Shown: positions 8,132-16,694, counted from the stretch's first letter. The stretch: 64,000 nucleotides of DNA from Mayfieldus sp963841445 (GCA_963841445.1 CAWJCP010000002.1:62001-126000); one strand, 5' to 3'. Numbers and translations are program-made. The notes: a model not told the origin generated them from the sequence alone.

Positions 8132-9638
8132 TCTCGCCGGTCTCGATCCCGACCTCGGGCGCGCTCGGGAGCTCGCCCGCGAAGCGAACGTGGTCCCGGT
8201 TCGATTGAAGCTCGTCGACGACTGCGAGACTCCCGTATCGGCGCTCTTGAAGCTGCGCGGCGAGGGACCCTGTTTCCTGCTCGAGTCCGCCGAGCAGGGC
8301 CAGGTCGGTCGCTGGTCGTTCCTCGGCTTCCGTCCCCGCTCGATTCTGCGCTGGAGCGGTGGCGTGCTCTCGGAGTGGCGCGGCGAGACGGCCCTGGATG
8401 GAGGGCCGTCGTCGGCGAGCTACGAGGCGCCGGACCCCTACGCGGCCCTGGCCGATTACCTGGAGCGCTTCCGTCTCGCCGAGGTCGAGGACCTGCCGCC
8501 GTTCGCCGGCGGCGCGGTCGGTTTCTTCGGCTTCGACCTGGTGCGCACGGCGGAGCCGCTTGGGGACCCGAACCCCGACCCGCTGGGGCTGCCGGACATG
8601 GCGCTGATGATCACCGACGTGCTGCTCGCCTTCGATCACCTGCGCCACGAGCTGACGATCCTCGCCTGCGCGTTCAGCGACGACGAGGGGGGCATCGACA
8701 CCGCCTACGAGCGCGCCGCCGGCGCGATCGCCGAGGTGCGCGAGGGGCTGCGTGGCCCGGTGCCGACGCCGAAAGGTCCACAGAACAGCGAGCCGCCGCG
8801 GTTCGAGTCGAACATGACTCGCGAGCAGTTCGAGGGAGCCGTCGCGCGGATCGTCGAGTACATCCACGCCGGAGACGCATTCCAAGTCGTTCCCTCGCAG
8901 CGCTTCAGCGCCCCGGCTCCGGTCGAGGCGCTCTCGATCTACCGCGGACTGCGCGCCGTCAACCCCTCCCCCTACATGTACTTCCTCGAGTTCGGCGACT
9001 TCCAGATCGCCGGCGCCTCCCCGGAGCCGCTCGTCAAGGTGACCGGCGACCGGGTCGAGACTCGGCCGATTGCCGGCACCTATCCCCGGGGCGCCAGCGA
9101 GGAGGAGGACCGCCGCCTCGCCGAGCGGCTCGTCGCCGACCCGAAGGAGCGCGCCGAGCACGTGATGCTGGTCGACCTTGGGCGCAACGACCTCGGCAGA
9201 GTCTGCGAGTACGGCTCGATCTCGGTCGACGAGCTGATGGTCGTCGAGACCTACTCGCACGTGCTGCACATCGTCAGCCAGGTCTCCGGCCGCCTCCGCG
9301 ACGGGATCGGGGCAATGGACGTGCTGCGTGCGGCGCTGCCGGCGGGAACCCTCTCCGGCGCGCCGAAGGTGCGGGCGATGCAGATCATCGACGAGCTGGA
9401 GTCGCAGAAGCGCGGCTCCTACGGCGGCGCGATCGGCTACCTCTCCTGGGGCGGCGACCTCGACACCGCGATCCACATCCGCACCGTCGTCGTCAAGGAC
9501 GGGCAGATACACGTGCAAGCGGGCGGGGGTACGGTCGCTGACGCCAAGCCGGCCTACGAGTACAACGAGTCGGTCAGCAAGGCAAAGGCGATCTTCCGAG
9601 CCGTCGAGCTCGCCTGCGAGCAATCGGACTGGCCGTGA
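8115..9638 (+). CDS. trpE: Anthranilate synthase component I
   Basis: A 507-residue chorismate-utilising enzyme that converts chorismate and ammonia to anthranilate. The LLES feedback motif (FLLESAEQGQVGRWSFLGF), which binds tryptophan in regulated TrpE enzymes, is present, so end-product inhibition is likely. The catalytic half shows FQVVPSQRF, SPEPLVKV, RPIAGTYPRGAS, LVDLGRNDLGRV and the terminal IQAGGGTVAD-type segment (VQAGGGTVADAKPAYEYNE). ATG at 8115 lies inside hisIE. It leads the trp cluster. Confidence 0.95.
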   Translation: MTVVADLAGLDPDLGRARELAREANVVPVRLKLVDDCETPVSALLKLRGEGPCFLLESAEQGQVGRWSFLGFRPRSILRWSGGVLSEWRGETALDGGPSSASYEAPDPYAALADYLERFRLAEVEDLPPFAGGAVGFFGFDLVRTAEPLGDPNPDPLGLPDMALMITDVLLAFDHLRHELTILACAFSDDEGGIDTAYERAAGAIAEVREGLRGPVPTPKGPQNSEPPRFESNMTREQFEGAVARIVEYIHAGDAFQVVPSQRFSAPAPVEALSIYRGLRAVNPSPYMYFLEFGDFQIAGASPEPLVKVTGDRVETRPIAGTYPRGASEEEDRRLAERLVADPKERAEHVMLVDLGRNDLGRVCEYGSISVDELMVVETYSHVLHIVSQVSGRLRDGIGAMDVLRAALPAGTLSGAPKVRAMQIIDELESQKRGSYGGAIGYLSWGGDLDTAIHIRTVVVKDGQIHVQAGGGTVADAKPAYEYNESVSKAKAIFRAVELACEQSDWP

Positions 9639-9694
9639 GCGCGGCTCGCACCGGGAGCGCTTATCGAGGCCGAGCGCGAACATCGGAGCTTGTA

Positions 9695-10264
9695 ATGCGT
9701 GTTCTCGTGATCGACAACTACGACTCCTTCACATACAACCTCGTCCAGTACCTCGGCGAGCTCGGCGCCGAGGTCGAGGTGCATCGCAACGATGCGGCTG
9801 GGGTCGAGGAGCTGCTCGAGCGCGGCGCCGACCGGCTCGTCGTTTCGCCGGGGCCCTGCACCCCGGCGCAGGCAGGGATCTCGGTCGAGGCCGTCGGCGC
9901 CTTCGCGCGCGCCGGGACACCGGTGCTCGGGGTCTGCCTCGGCCACCAATCGCTGGTCGAGGCGTTCGGCGGACGCACCGTCCAGGGCCTGCCGGTGCAC
10001 GGTAAGGACGCCGCGGTCGAGCACGACGGCCGCACGATCTTCGCCGGCCTTCCGAAGCCGCTGATTGCCGGCCGCTACCACTCGCTGGTCGCCGCCCCCG
10101 ACCTGCCCGATGAGCTCGAAGTCAGCGCCACCTACGAGGACGTGGTGATGGGGGTGCGCCATCGCGAGCTTCCGGCGGAGGGGGTCCAGTTCCATCCGGA
10201 GTCTGTTCTGACGCCGCACGGCAAGCAGCTGCTGGCGACCTTCCTCGACGGCTCGGACGCCTAG
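9695..10264 (+). CDS. trpG: Anthranilate synthase component II (glutamine amidotransferase)
   Basis: A 189-residue class I glutamine amidotransferase supplying ammonia to TrpE (and possibly to PabB, since no separate pabA is visible). It starts MRVLVIDNYDSFTYNLVQYL, with the nucleophile Cys in LGVCLGHQSLVEAFGG and the His/Glu pair in VQFHPESVLTPHGKQ. I chose the ATG at 9695, preceded by GGAG and aligned to the family N-terminus. An in-frame GTG 60 bp upstream, at the trpE stop, would add a low-complexity tail. Confidence 0.94.
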   Translation: MRVLVIDNYDSFTYNLVQYLGELGAEVEVHRNDAAGVEELLERGADRLVVSPGPCTPAQAGISVEAVGAFARAGTPVLGVCLGHQSLVEAFGGRTVQGLPVHGKDAAVEHDGRTIFAGLPKPLIAGRYHSLVAAPDLPDELEVSATYEDVVMGVRHRELPAEGVQFHPESVLTPHGKQLLATFLDGSDA

Positions 10265-10266
10265 CG

Positions 10267-11295
10267 ATGCCGAACGACATCGTCACCCGGGCGATCGATG
10301 CGGTCTGCGCAGGCGACCATCTGACCAGCGACCACGCCGCCGCGGTACTGGCCGAGATCATGGAGGGACGCAGCAGCGAGGTGCAGACCGGCGCCTTTCT
10401 GATCGCGCTGCGGGCGAAAGGGGAGACGGTGCCGGAGCTGGTCGGCCTGGCGCGGACGATGCGGGCGCTGGCCGATTCGGTCGAGATCGACCGCGCCGAC
10501 CTCGTCGACACCGCCGGCACCGGAGGCGGGCCCGCGACCTTCAACATCTCGACCGCGGCGGCGCTGGTCGCGGCGGGCGCCGGATGCGCGGTCGCAAAGC
10601 ACGGCAACCGCTCGAGCACCAGCCGCAGCGGCTCCGCCGACGTGCTCGAGGCCCTCGGCGTCAACATCGAGCTCGGGCCCGGCCAGGTGGCCGCCTGTAT
10701 CGAGGAGATCGGGTTCGGCTTCATGTACGCGCCCCGCCATCACGCGGCGATGGCCAACGTCATCCCGGCTCGCAGGGAATTGGGAGTGCGGACGATCTTC
10801 AACTTCCTCGGTCCGCTCACCAATCCCGCCGGGGCGACGCGGCAGCTGCTCGGGGTCTCCGATCGCCGCTACCAGGAGACGATCGCCGAGGCGCTTGTCG
10901 GCCTCGGCGCCGAAGCGGCCCTCGTGGTCAGCGCCGAGGACGGGCTCGATGAGCTCTCGATCTGCTCCCGCACCCGGGTGATCGAGGTCAAGGGCTCAGG
11001 AACCGAGGAGTGGTTCACCGAGCCCGGCCAGTTCGGGCTCGCCGAGGCGCACCTCGACGAGCTCGCGGGGGGCGAGCCGGAGCGCAGCGCGGCGACGATC
11101 CGCTCGGTCTTCGAAGGCGCCGAAGGCCCGGCCCGCGACGTCGTGCTGCTCAACGCCGGTGCGGCGATCTTCGTCGGCGGCGTCGCATCCGACCTCGGAG
11201 CCGGGGTCGAGCGGGCTCGCGAGACGATCGACTCGGGCGCGGCGTCGAAGGTGCTCGAGCGCCTCGTCGAGCGCAGCGGGGATCCCTCCCCTTGA
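10267..11295 (+). CDS. trpD: Anthranilate phosphoribosyltransferase
   Basis: A 342-residue enzyme that attaches PRPP-derived ribose phosphate to anthranilate. Family motifs in order: VQTGAFLIALRAKGET, DTAGTGGGPATFNISTAAA (PRPP/Mg binding), KHGNRSSTSRSGSADVLEALG, FMYAPRHHAAM and RTIFNFLGPLTNPA. It begins 2 bp after trpG, consistent with a single transcription unit. Length and motif order are typical, and nothing is missing. Confidence 0.95.
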   Translation: MPNDIVTRAIDAVCAGDHLTSDHAAAVLAEIMEGRSSEVQTGAFLIALRAKGETVPELVGLARTMRALADSVEIDRADLVDTAGTGGGPATFNISTAAALVAAGAGCAVAKHGNRSSTSRSGSADVLEALGVNIELGPGQVAACIEEIGFGFMYAPRHHAAMANVIPARRELGVRTIFNFLGPLTNPAGATRQLLGVSDRRYQETIAEALVGLGAEAALVVSAEDGLDELSICSRTRVIEVKGSGTEEWFTEPGQFGLAEAHLDELAGGEPERSAATIRSVFEGAEGPARDVVLLNAGAAIFVGGVASDLGAGVERARETIDSGAASKVLERLVERSGDPSP

Positions 11296-11329
11296 GCGCC
11301 CCGGCATCCTCTATGTTCTTCCAGGCACG

Positions 11330-12136
11330 ATGGGGATGATCGAGCAGCTCGTCGCGGCGGCGACTGATGGGGTCGAGCGGCGCCGTGCGGAGGTGCCGCT
11401 CGCCGAGCTCGAGGGCCGGCTTCATGGTCGCGGCGAGGATCGCCCGTTTCGGGAGGCGCTGGTGCGGCCTGGCCTCTCCCTGATCGCCGAGTTCAAGCGG
11501 CGCTCGCCGAGCGCCGGGCCGATCAGCGCCGAAGCGCCCGTCGTGGGAACCGTTCAGGCATTCGAGCGCGGGGGCGCCGCGGCGCTCTCGGTGCTCACCG
11601 ACGAGCCGCATTTCGACGGCACCCTGGATGACCTGCGTGTCGCTCGTGAAGCCTGCGACCTGCCGATCCTGCGCAAGGACTTCCTCGTCGATCCTTACCA
11701 GCTCTACGAGGCGGCGGCCTACGGCGCCGACGCGGTGCTGCTGATCGTGCGGGCGCTGGACGACCCGCTGCTCGAGTCGCTGCACTCCGAAGCCCTCGGG
11801 CTCGACCTCGATCCGCTTGTCGAGGTCCATGACGGGCCGGAGCTGGAGCGGGCGCTGGAGCTCGACGCCTCGGTGATCGGGGTCAACAACCGAAACCTCG
11901 ACAACGGCATCATCGACGTCTCGACCACCTTTGAGCTGATGCCCGACGTCCCGACCGGCAAGACGGTGGTCGCCGAGAGCGGAATCTCCGACCCCGCGCA
12001 GCTCTCCGAGCTCGACCGGGTCGGCGTCGACGCGGTGCTGATCGGCGAGGCACTGATGCGGGCCACGGACCCCGAGGCGCAGACGCGTGAGTTCGCCGGA
12101 GAGGAAGACCACACCCGCGAGCAGCAGCTGCCCTAG
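11330..12136 (+). CDS. trpC: Indole-3-glycerol phosphate synthase
   Basis: A 268-residue TIM-barrel enzyme. Active-site segments are present: LIAEFKRRSPSAG, ALSVLTDEPHFDGTLDDL, LPILRKDFLVDPYQLYEA, GADAVLLIV, IGVNNRNLDN and VVAESGIS. Two start candidates lie 6 bp apart (11330 and 11336); an in-frame GTG inside trpD was rejected because the barrel's first helix starts at the chosen Met. A 34-bp gap separates it from trpD. Confidence 0.94.
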   Translation: MGMIEQLVAAATDGVERRRAEVPLAELEGRLHGRGEDRPFREALVRPGLSLIAEFKRRSPSAGPISAEAPVVGTVQAFERGGAAALSVLTDEPHFDGTLDDLRVAREACDLPILRKDFLVDPYQLYEAAAYGADAVLLIVRALDDPLLESLHSEALGLDLDPLVEVHDGPELERALELDASVIGVNNRNLDNGIIDVSTTFELMPDVPTGKTVVAESGISDPAQLSELDRVGVDAVLIGEALMRATDPEAQTREFAGEEDHTREQQLP

Positions 12137-12172
12137 AGCCGCCGAATTTAGCTTCGCTTAGGGGTTTCTTTA

Positions 12173-13423
12173 ATGGCCGATCATGCCCCGCCGCCAGGAT
12201 CCGCGGCGATGGTCTCACGGGTCAAGGACTTCTCACGCAATCCGTTCGGCTCCGCCGTGCTGGGCGGGCTGGTCGTTGCGGCCTTCGGCTGGATCGCGAT
12301 CGCCGCCGGCCTCGTCCATGCATCCTCCGACCATGCAAGCGTCGCGCCGGCGCTGACCCCGCCGCCCGTCGACGCGAAGTCGGTCGGCAAGGGCAACGCG
12401 GTCTCGCGCATCTACCGGGCCGAGTCGCCCGGCGTCGCCTTCGTCGAGGCAGAGGAACGGCCGAAGCCCTCCTCGCCGTCCGACCTCTTCGGGGTCCCGC
12501 AGGGTGGCGGCACCGCGACGGGCTCCGGATTCGTGCTCGATACCGACGGCGACATCCTGACCAACAACCACGTCGTCTCCGGCGCCCAGTCGATCCACGT
12601 GAAGCTGGGCGGCACCGACACCACCTACAACGCGAAGGTGGTCGGGCGCGACCCCGCGACCGACCTGGCCCTGCTCAAGATAGACGCCCCATCCTCGGAC
12701 CTTCACCCGCTGCCGCTCGGCAACTCCTCGAGCGTTCAGGTCGGTGACCCGGTGGTCGCGATCGGCAATCCCTTCGGCCTCGATCAGACCGCGACGACCG
12801 GAATCGTCTCCGCCTTGCAGCGCCAGATTCAGGCCCCGAACGGGTTCGCGATCTCCAACGTGATCCAGACCGACGCCTCGATCAACCCTGGCAACTCCGG
12901 TGGCCCGCTGCTCAACTCGGCCGGGCAGGTGATCGGGATCACCTCGCAGATCGAGACCGGGGGCGGCAGCGGCTCGGTCGGGATCGGCTTCGCGATCCCC
13001 AGCAACACCGCCCGCCAGGTGGTCTCGCAGCTGCAGCAGAACGGTGTCGTGGAGCACGCGTTCCTGGGCGTCTCCGGCACCACGATCACACCCCAGATCG
13101 CCGACGCGCTCAACCTGCCGGTCAATTCAGGCGTCCTGATCGAGGAGGCGGTGAAGGGAGGGCCGGCCGAGAAGGCCGGGATCCGCGGCGGGAACACTGC
13201 GGCGACGATCGAGGGATCGAACCTTCGCCTCGGCGGCGACATCATCACCTCGATCGACGGCAAGAAGGTCCTCTCGATGGACCAGGTGATCAACATCGTC
13301 AACAGGGCAAAGCCGGGCGACACCCTCGACATCACGGTGCGCCGCGGCGCCGCCACGCACACCTTCACGGTGACGCTCGCCGACCGCCCGAGCAACGCCA
13401 GCGGATCTTCGCTGGGCCGCTAG
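12173..13423 (+). CDS. htrA: HtrA/DegP-like membrane-anchored serine protease
   Basis: A 416-residue protein with a membrane anchor at about residues 28-50 (AVLGGLVVAAFGWIAIAAGL). A trypsin-like domain follows with the full triad: His in ILTNNHVVSG, Asp in DPATDLALLKID and Ser in NPGNSGGPLLNSAG. One PDZ domain follows (AFLGVSG through ITVRRG). HtrA proteases degrade or refold damaged envelope proteins. The position between trpC and trpF is odd because it has no known link to tryptophan synthesis. A repeat and a candidate promoter separate it from trpF. Confidence 0.92.
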   Translation: MADHAPPPGSAAMVSRVKDFSRNPFGSAVLGGLVVAAFGWIAIAAGLVHASSDHASVAPALTPPPVDAKSVGKGNAVSRIYRAESPGVAFVEAEERPKPSSPSDLFGVPQGGGTATGSGFVLDTDGDILTNNHVVSGAQSIHVKLGGTDTTYNAKVVGRDPATDLALLKIDAPSSDLHPLPLGNSSSVQVGDPVVAIGNPFGLDQTATTGIVSALQRQIQAPNGFAISNVIQTDASINPGNSGGPLLNSAGQVIGITSQIETGGGSGSVGIGFAIPSNTARQVVSQLQQNGVVEHAFLGVSGTTITPQIADALNLPVNSGVLIEEAVKGGPAEKAGIRGGNTAATIEGSNLRLGGDIITSIDGKKVLSMDQVINIVNRAKPGDTLDITVRRGAATHTFTVTLADRPSNASGSSLGR

Positions 13424-13442
13424 GCGCGCCCCGACGCACAAA

Positions 13443-13495
13443 TTGCGGCGGCTCCGCCGCCTGACATGCCTGTGCCGCTCCACTTCGTTCGCGGC
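13443..13495 (+). repeat. REP-like intergenic repeat, copy B
   Basis: TTGCGGCGGCTCCGCCGCC hairpin, TGACATGCC, then CCGCTCCACTTCGTTCGCGG. One T of the tail is missing relative to other copies. It sits between htrA and trpF, splitting the trp cluster. Confidence 0.85.
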
Positions 13496-13514
13496 TATTC
13501 GCAAGTGCACCGCG

Positions 13515-13520
13515 TACCCT
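13515..13520 (+). promoter_or_regulatory. Putative -10 box before trpF
   Basis: TACCCT ends 9 nt before the trpF ATG. It suggests that trpFBA has its own promoter, separate from the trpEGDC transcript. Confidence 0.4.
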
Positions 13521-13529
13521 TGGCCGACC

Positions 13530-14174
13530 ATGCAGGTGCGGGTGAAGATCTGCGGGATCACGAACGCCCCCGACGCGCGCGAGGCGGTGGGCCTCGGCGC
13601 CTGGGCGATCGGCCTGGTCCACCATCGAGCGAGCCCTCGCTATTGCGAAGCCGAGGCAGCTGCTGAGATCGCCGCGGAGCTGCGCCGCCGATGCGAGGTT
13701 GTCGGGGTGTTCGTCAATCCGAAGCTCGAGGAGGTCGAGTCGGCTGTCGCCGACGCGGGCCTCTCGGTCGTGCAGCTGAACGGCGAGGAGGGCCCGTCGT
13801 TCTGCACCGAGATCGCCCGCCGCACCGGCGCCAAGGTGATCAAGGCGATCCACGTCTCCAGCGCCGCTGACGTGCGCGGCGCCGAGGCCTACCGAACCGA
13901 CTTCCACATGTTCGACAGCCGCAGCGGCGAGCTCCGTGGTGGCACCGGCCGCAGCTTCGACTGGGACCTCCTTGGCGGACGCAGCTCCGAGGTCCCGGCG
14001 ATCCTCGCCGGCGGCCTGCGGCCGGACAACGTCGCCGCCGCGGTCGAGGCGACGCACCCGTTCGCCGTCGACGTGGCGAGCGGGGTGGAGGCGGAGCCGG
14101 GCCGCAAGGACCGCGCGCTGCTCGCCTCCTTCTTCGAGAGCGTCCAGGCGGCGGCAGCGGCAACCGCACCGTGA
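13530..14174 (+). CDS. trpF: Phosphoribosylanthranilate isomerase
   Basis: A 214-residue TIM-barrel isomerase. It starts MQVRVKICGITNAPDAREAV, where the Cys of KICGIT is the catalytic base, and continues with GLVHHRASPRYCEAE, VGVFVNP, VVQLNGEEGPSFC, FDSRSGELRGGTGRSFDWDLL and the phosphate-binding ILAGGLRPDNV with VDVASGVEAEPGRKD. The open frame extends upstream through the repeat, but the family N-terminus starts at the ATG used here. Its stop overlaps the trpB GTG. Confidence 0.94.
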   Translation: MQVRVKICGITNAPDAREAVGLGAWAIGLVHHRASPRYCEAEAAAEIAAELRRRCEVVGVFVNPKLEEVESAVADAGLSVVQLNGEEGPSFCTEIARRTGAKVIKAIHVSSAADVRGAEAYRTDFHMFDSRSGELRGGTGRSFDWDLLGGRSSEVPAILAGGLRPDNVAAAVEATHPFAVDVASGVEAEPGRKDRALLASFFESVQAAAAATAP

Positions 14175-15385
14175 GCACCGCGACGCTCGAGGAGCGCTTC
14201 GGCCCCTACGGGGGGCGCTACGTGCCCGAGACCCTGATCGCGGCTCTGGACGAGCTCAGCGAGGCCTGGGCGCAGGCCCGCGACTCCCCCGACTTCAAGG
14301 CCGAGCTGGCCCGCCTGCATCTCGACTTCATCGGCCGCCCGACGCCGCTCTATCGCGCCGCTCGACTCTCCGAGCGGCTTGGGCGGATCGTCTATCTGAA
14401 GCGCGAGGACCTCGCCCACACCGGCGCCCACAAGATCAACAACGCGGTCGGCCAGGCGCTGCTCGCGAAGCGGATGGGAAAACGGCGCGTGATAGCGGAG
14501 ACCGGCGCCGGCCAGCACGGGGTCGCGACCGCGACCGCCTGCGCGCTCCTCGACCTCGAGTGCGTCGTCTACATGGGCACCGAGGACATGCGCCGCCAGC
14601 GCCCCAACGTCGAGCGAATGAACCTGCTCGGAGCCGAGGTGGTGCCGGTCGAGGCCGGTGCCCGCACGCTCAAGGAGGCGGTAAGCGCCGCGATTCGCGA
14701 CTGGGTCGCGAACTCAGCCGGCACCCACTACGTGATCGGGTCAGTCGTCGGGCCCGCCCCCTTCCCGGTCCTGGTCCGCGACCTGCAGCGGGTGATCGGC
14801 GACGAGGCGCGCCGCCAGGCGCTCGAGGCCGAGGGAGCGCTGCCGGCCCGGGTGATCGCCTGCGTCGGCGGCGGCTCGAACGCGATCGGCACCTTCACCG
14901 CCTTCCTCGACGACGCTGACGTGGAGCTGATCGGCGTCGAGGCCGGCGGCGAGGGCCTGAAGAGCGGCCGGCACGGAGCGTCGCTGGCCGGGGGGCGCAC
15001 TGGGGTGCTGCATGGGTCGCTCTCGCAGGTCCTCTCCGACGAGGACGGCCAGATCCTCGAGGCGCACTCGATCTCGGCCGGGCTCGACTATCCCGGCGTC
15101 GGGCCCGAGCACGCGCAGCTGCGCGACAGCGGCCGGGCCCGCTATGAGGCGGTCACCGACGTCGACGCGCTGCGCGCCTTCCGGCAGCTCGCACGGCTGG
15201 AGGGAATCATCCCGGCGCTCGAACCCGCCCACGCGATCGCCTGGCTGCTCGCAAACCCCGGCCCTGCCAGCGCCGGCACGCCCGCAGCGGAGGACGTGCC
15301 GGGCTTTGACGTTGTCTGTCTCAGCGGCCGCGGCGACAAGGACCTCGCCGAGGCGCTTGAGGCTTTCGGGGACCTCGATGGCTGA
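14171..15385 (+). CDS. trpB: Tryptophan synthase beta subunit, with a small palindromic insertion
   Basis: A 404-residue PLP enzyme that joins indole and serine. Motifs: FGPYGGRYVPETL, the PLP lysine in LKREDLAHTGAHKINNAVGQ, AETGAGQHGVATA, GTEDMRRQ, the phosphate loop CVGGGSNAIG, and SGRGDKDLAEAL at the C-terminus. Residues ~364-380 (NPGPASAGTPAAEDVPGF), between the last helix and the SGRGDKD strand, are an insertion. It is encoded by a shortened copy of the coding palindrome (15273-15302). GTG start overlaps trpF. Confidence 0.95.
   Translation: MSTATLEERFGPYGGRYVPETLIAALDELSEAWAQARDSPDFKAELARLHLDFIGRPTPLYRAARLSERLGRIVYLKREDLAHTGAHKINNAVGQALLAKRMGKRRVIAETGAGQHGVATATACALLDLECVVYMGTEDMRRQRPNVERMNLLGAEVVPVEAGARTLKEAVSAAIRDWVANSAGTHYVIGSVVGPAPFPVLVRDLQRVIGDEARRQALEAEGALPARVIACVGGGSNAIGTFTAFLDDADVELIGVEAGGEGLKSGRHGASLAGGRTGVLHGSLSQVLSDEDGQILEAHSISAGLDYPGVGPEHAQLRDSGRARYEAVTDVDALRAFRQLARLEGIIPALEPAHAIAWLLANPGPASAGTPAAEDVPGFDVVCLSGRGDKDLAEALEAFGDLDG
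15273..15302 (+). repeat. Coding palindromic element, short copy in trpB
   Basis: CCGGCACG and CGTGCCGG arms (8 bp, perfect) around CCCGCAGCGGAGGA. Relative to the polA copy it lacks 6-8 bp of the loop, keeping the frame. It encodes GTPAAEDVPG. Confidence 0.75.
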
Positions 15386-16199
15386 CGCGACCGGCACCGC
15401 GACCGGCCTGGCCCGGATCGAGGCCGCCTTTGCGGCCGCCCGCGACGACGGCCGGGCGGCGCTGATGCCGTACATGATGGGCTGCTTTCCGGATCGCGCG
15501 TCTTCGCTCGAGGTCGCTTACGCCTATGCCGACGCGGGCGCTGACCTGGTCGAGGTCGGGGTGCCGTTCTCCGACCCGCTCGCCGATGGGCCCCTGATCC
15601 ATGCCGCGGCGACGCGGGCGCTCGAAGGCGGCGCCGACCTCGACGGGGCCCTGGGCGCCTCTGAGGCGCTCGGAGAGGGCGTCCCCTCGGTGGCGATGTG
15701 CTACGTCAACATGATCATCGCGCTCGGTCCGCGCCGCTTCGCGGGCAAGCTGGCGGCGGCGGGGGCGGCCGGGGCGATCGTCCCGGATCTGCCCCTCGAG
15801 GAGGCCGGCGAGATCGGCGCGGCACTGGAGGGCGAAGGAATGGCGTTGATCCCGCTCGTCGCACCGACGACGCCACCGCAGCGGCGCCGGCGAATCTGCG
15901 AGGGGGCGAGCGGTTTCGTCTATGTCGTCTCGGTAGCCGGAGTGACCGGCGAGCGCGCCGAGCTACCCGCTCACCTCGAGGAGCTCATCAGCGCGGTCCA
16001 GGACGAGGCGCCGGTGCCGGCCGCGGTCGGATTCGGGATCGGCACCGCCGAGCAGGCGGCGGCGGTGGGAAGGATCGCCGACGGGGTGATCATCGGCACC
16101 CGGCTGGTCCGCGAGGTGCTCGACGCCGCCGAGCCCGCGTCGGGGATCGAGTCGGTCGCCGCGTTCCTGCGCGACGTGCGCACCGCCCTCGACGGCTAG
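15378..16199 (+). CDS. trpA: Tryptophan synthase alpha subunit
   Basis: A 273-residue TIM barrel that cleaves indole-3-glycerol phosphate and channels indole to TrpB. Motifs: ALMPYMMGCFPD, ADLVEVGVPFSDPLADGPLI (catalytic Glu), AAGAAGAIVPDLPLEEA (catalytic Asp), VYVVSVAGVTGERA, and the phosphate-binding VGFGIGTAEQAA with DGVIIGTRLV. The ATG lies 8 bp inside trpB. A longer upstream frame exists within trpB but is not family sequence. Confidence 0.94.
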   Translation: MADATGTATGLARIEAAFAAARDDGRAALMPYMMGCFPDRASSLEVAYAYADAGADLVEVGVPFSDPLADGPLIHAAATRALEGGADLDGALGASEALGEGVPSVAMCYVNMIIALGPRRFAGKLAAAGAAGAIVPDLPLEEAGEIGAALEGEGMALIPLVAPTTPPQRRRRICEGASGFVYVVSVAGVTGERAELPAHLEELISAVQDEAPVPAAVGFGIGTAEQAAAVGRIADGVIIGTRLVREVLDAAEPASGIESVAAFLRDVRTALDG

Positions 16200-16210
16200 G
16201 ATTCCGCCCG

Positions 16211-16372
16211 ATGGCCCTCGTCGTCGCACTCTTCCTCGGCCTCTGCGCGATGGTTGTTTCCTATGCCTTCGGACAGGGGGGGCCGATCGCGGGTCTGGTC
16301 TTCTTCGCGATCATGATGATCGGCGTGCTGGTCAAGCTCAGCGAGCCGATGCGCGAGCGCTTGCGGCCCTGA
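16211..16372 (+). CDS. Small two-helix membrane protein
   Basis: A 53-residue protein starting MALVVALFLGLCAMVVSYAF, with a second hydrophobic stretch (GLVFFAIMMIGVLVKL) and a basic C-terminus (MRERLRP). It lies 11 bp after trpA, and the trpA stop forms part of a TAGGAT hexamer 8 nt before the ATG, a candidate -10 box. No function can be assigned. The real-gene call rests on the clean membrane profile, good start context and absence of any competing frame. Confidence 0.6.
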   Translation: MALVVALFLGLCAMVVSYAFGQGGPIAGLVFFAIMMIGVLVKLSEPMRERLRP

Positions 16373-16397
16373 GCGACCCTTGGGCTCACAGAATCTC

Positions 16398-16454
16398 TTG
16401 CGGCGGCCTACGGCCGCCTGACATGCCTCTGCCGCTCCACTTCGTTTCGCGGCC
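16398..16454 (+). repeat. REP-like intergenic repeat, copy C
   Basis: TTGCGGCGGCCTACGGCCGCC hairpin, then TGACATGCCTCTG and CCGCTCCACTTCGTTTCGCG. This is the most complete copy in the window. Confidence 0.88.
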
Positions 16455-16509
16455 AATCACATCCGGGTCGCGAGCACACGCGCCGGGCTTGCAGACTCGA
16501 AGCAGCTCG

Positions 16510-16629
16510 TCAGCCGTCCCTCTGGTGGTCGGGGGAATCGCCTTCGGACCAGACCTTCCGCTGAACCTGCTTGACCGCTTCCAGGTCGATCGTCTGCTCG
16601 CTCAGCCCCCGCTTCCGTTCGTGGACCAC
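16510..16629 (-). pseudogene. Possible N-terminal remnant of a class I methyltransferase
   Basis: A 39-codon minus-strand frame with GTG start reads VVHERKRGLSEQTIDLEAVK and continues QVQRKVWSEGD before leaving family-like sequence and reaching a stop. The pattern DLEAVKxxQRxxWSEGD resembles the opening helix of many actinobacterial SAM-dependent methyltransferases, but no SAM-binding glycine motif follows. I read it as a decayed fragment left beside the repeat. It is short, so chance similarity is possible. Confidence 0.3.
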
Positions 16630-16694
16630 TCCAGGCCAGCCCAACTCGCCTCGAAAATGAGATCGTGCAATCGGTCGCTGACGGGTCCCGTCGG

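Noticed and set aside
8115..8135. A Trp attenuator before trpE
   Set aside because: trpE begins inside hisIE, and the region before hisIE has no Trp-rich leader or antiterminator stems.
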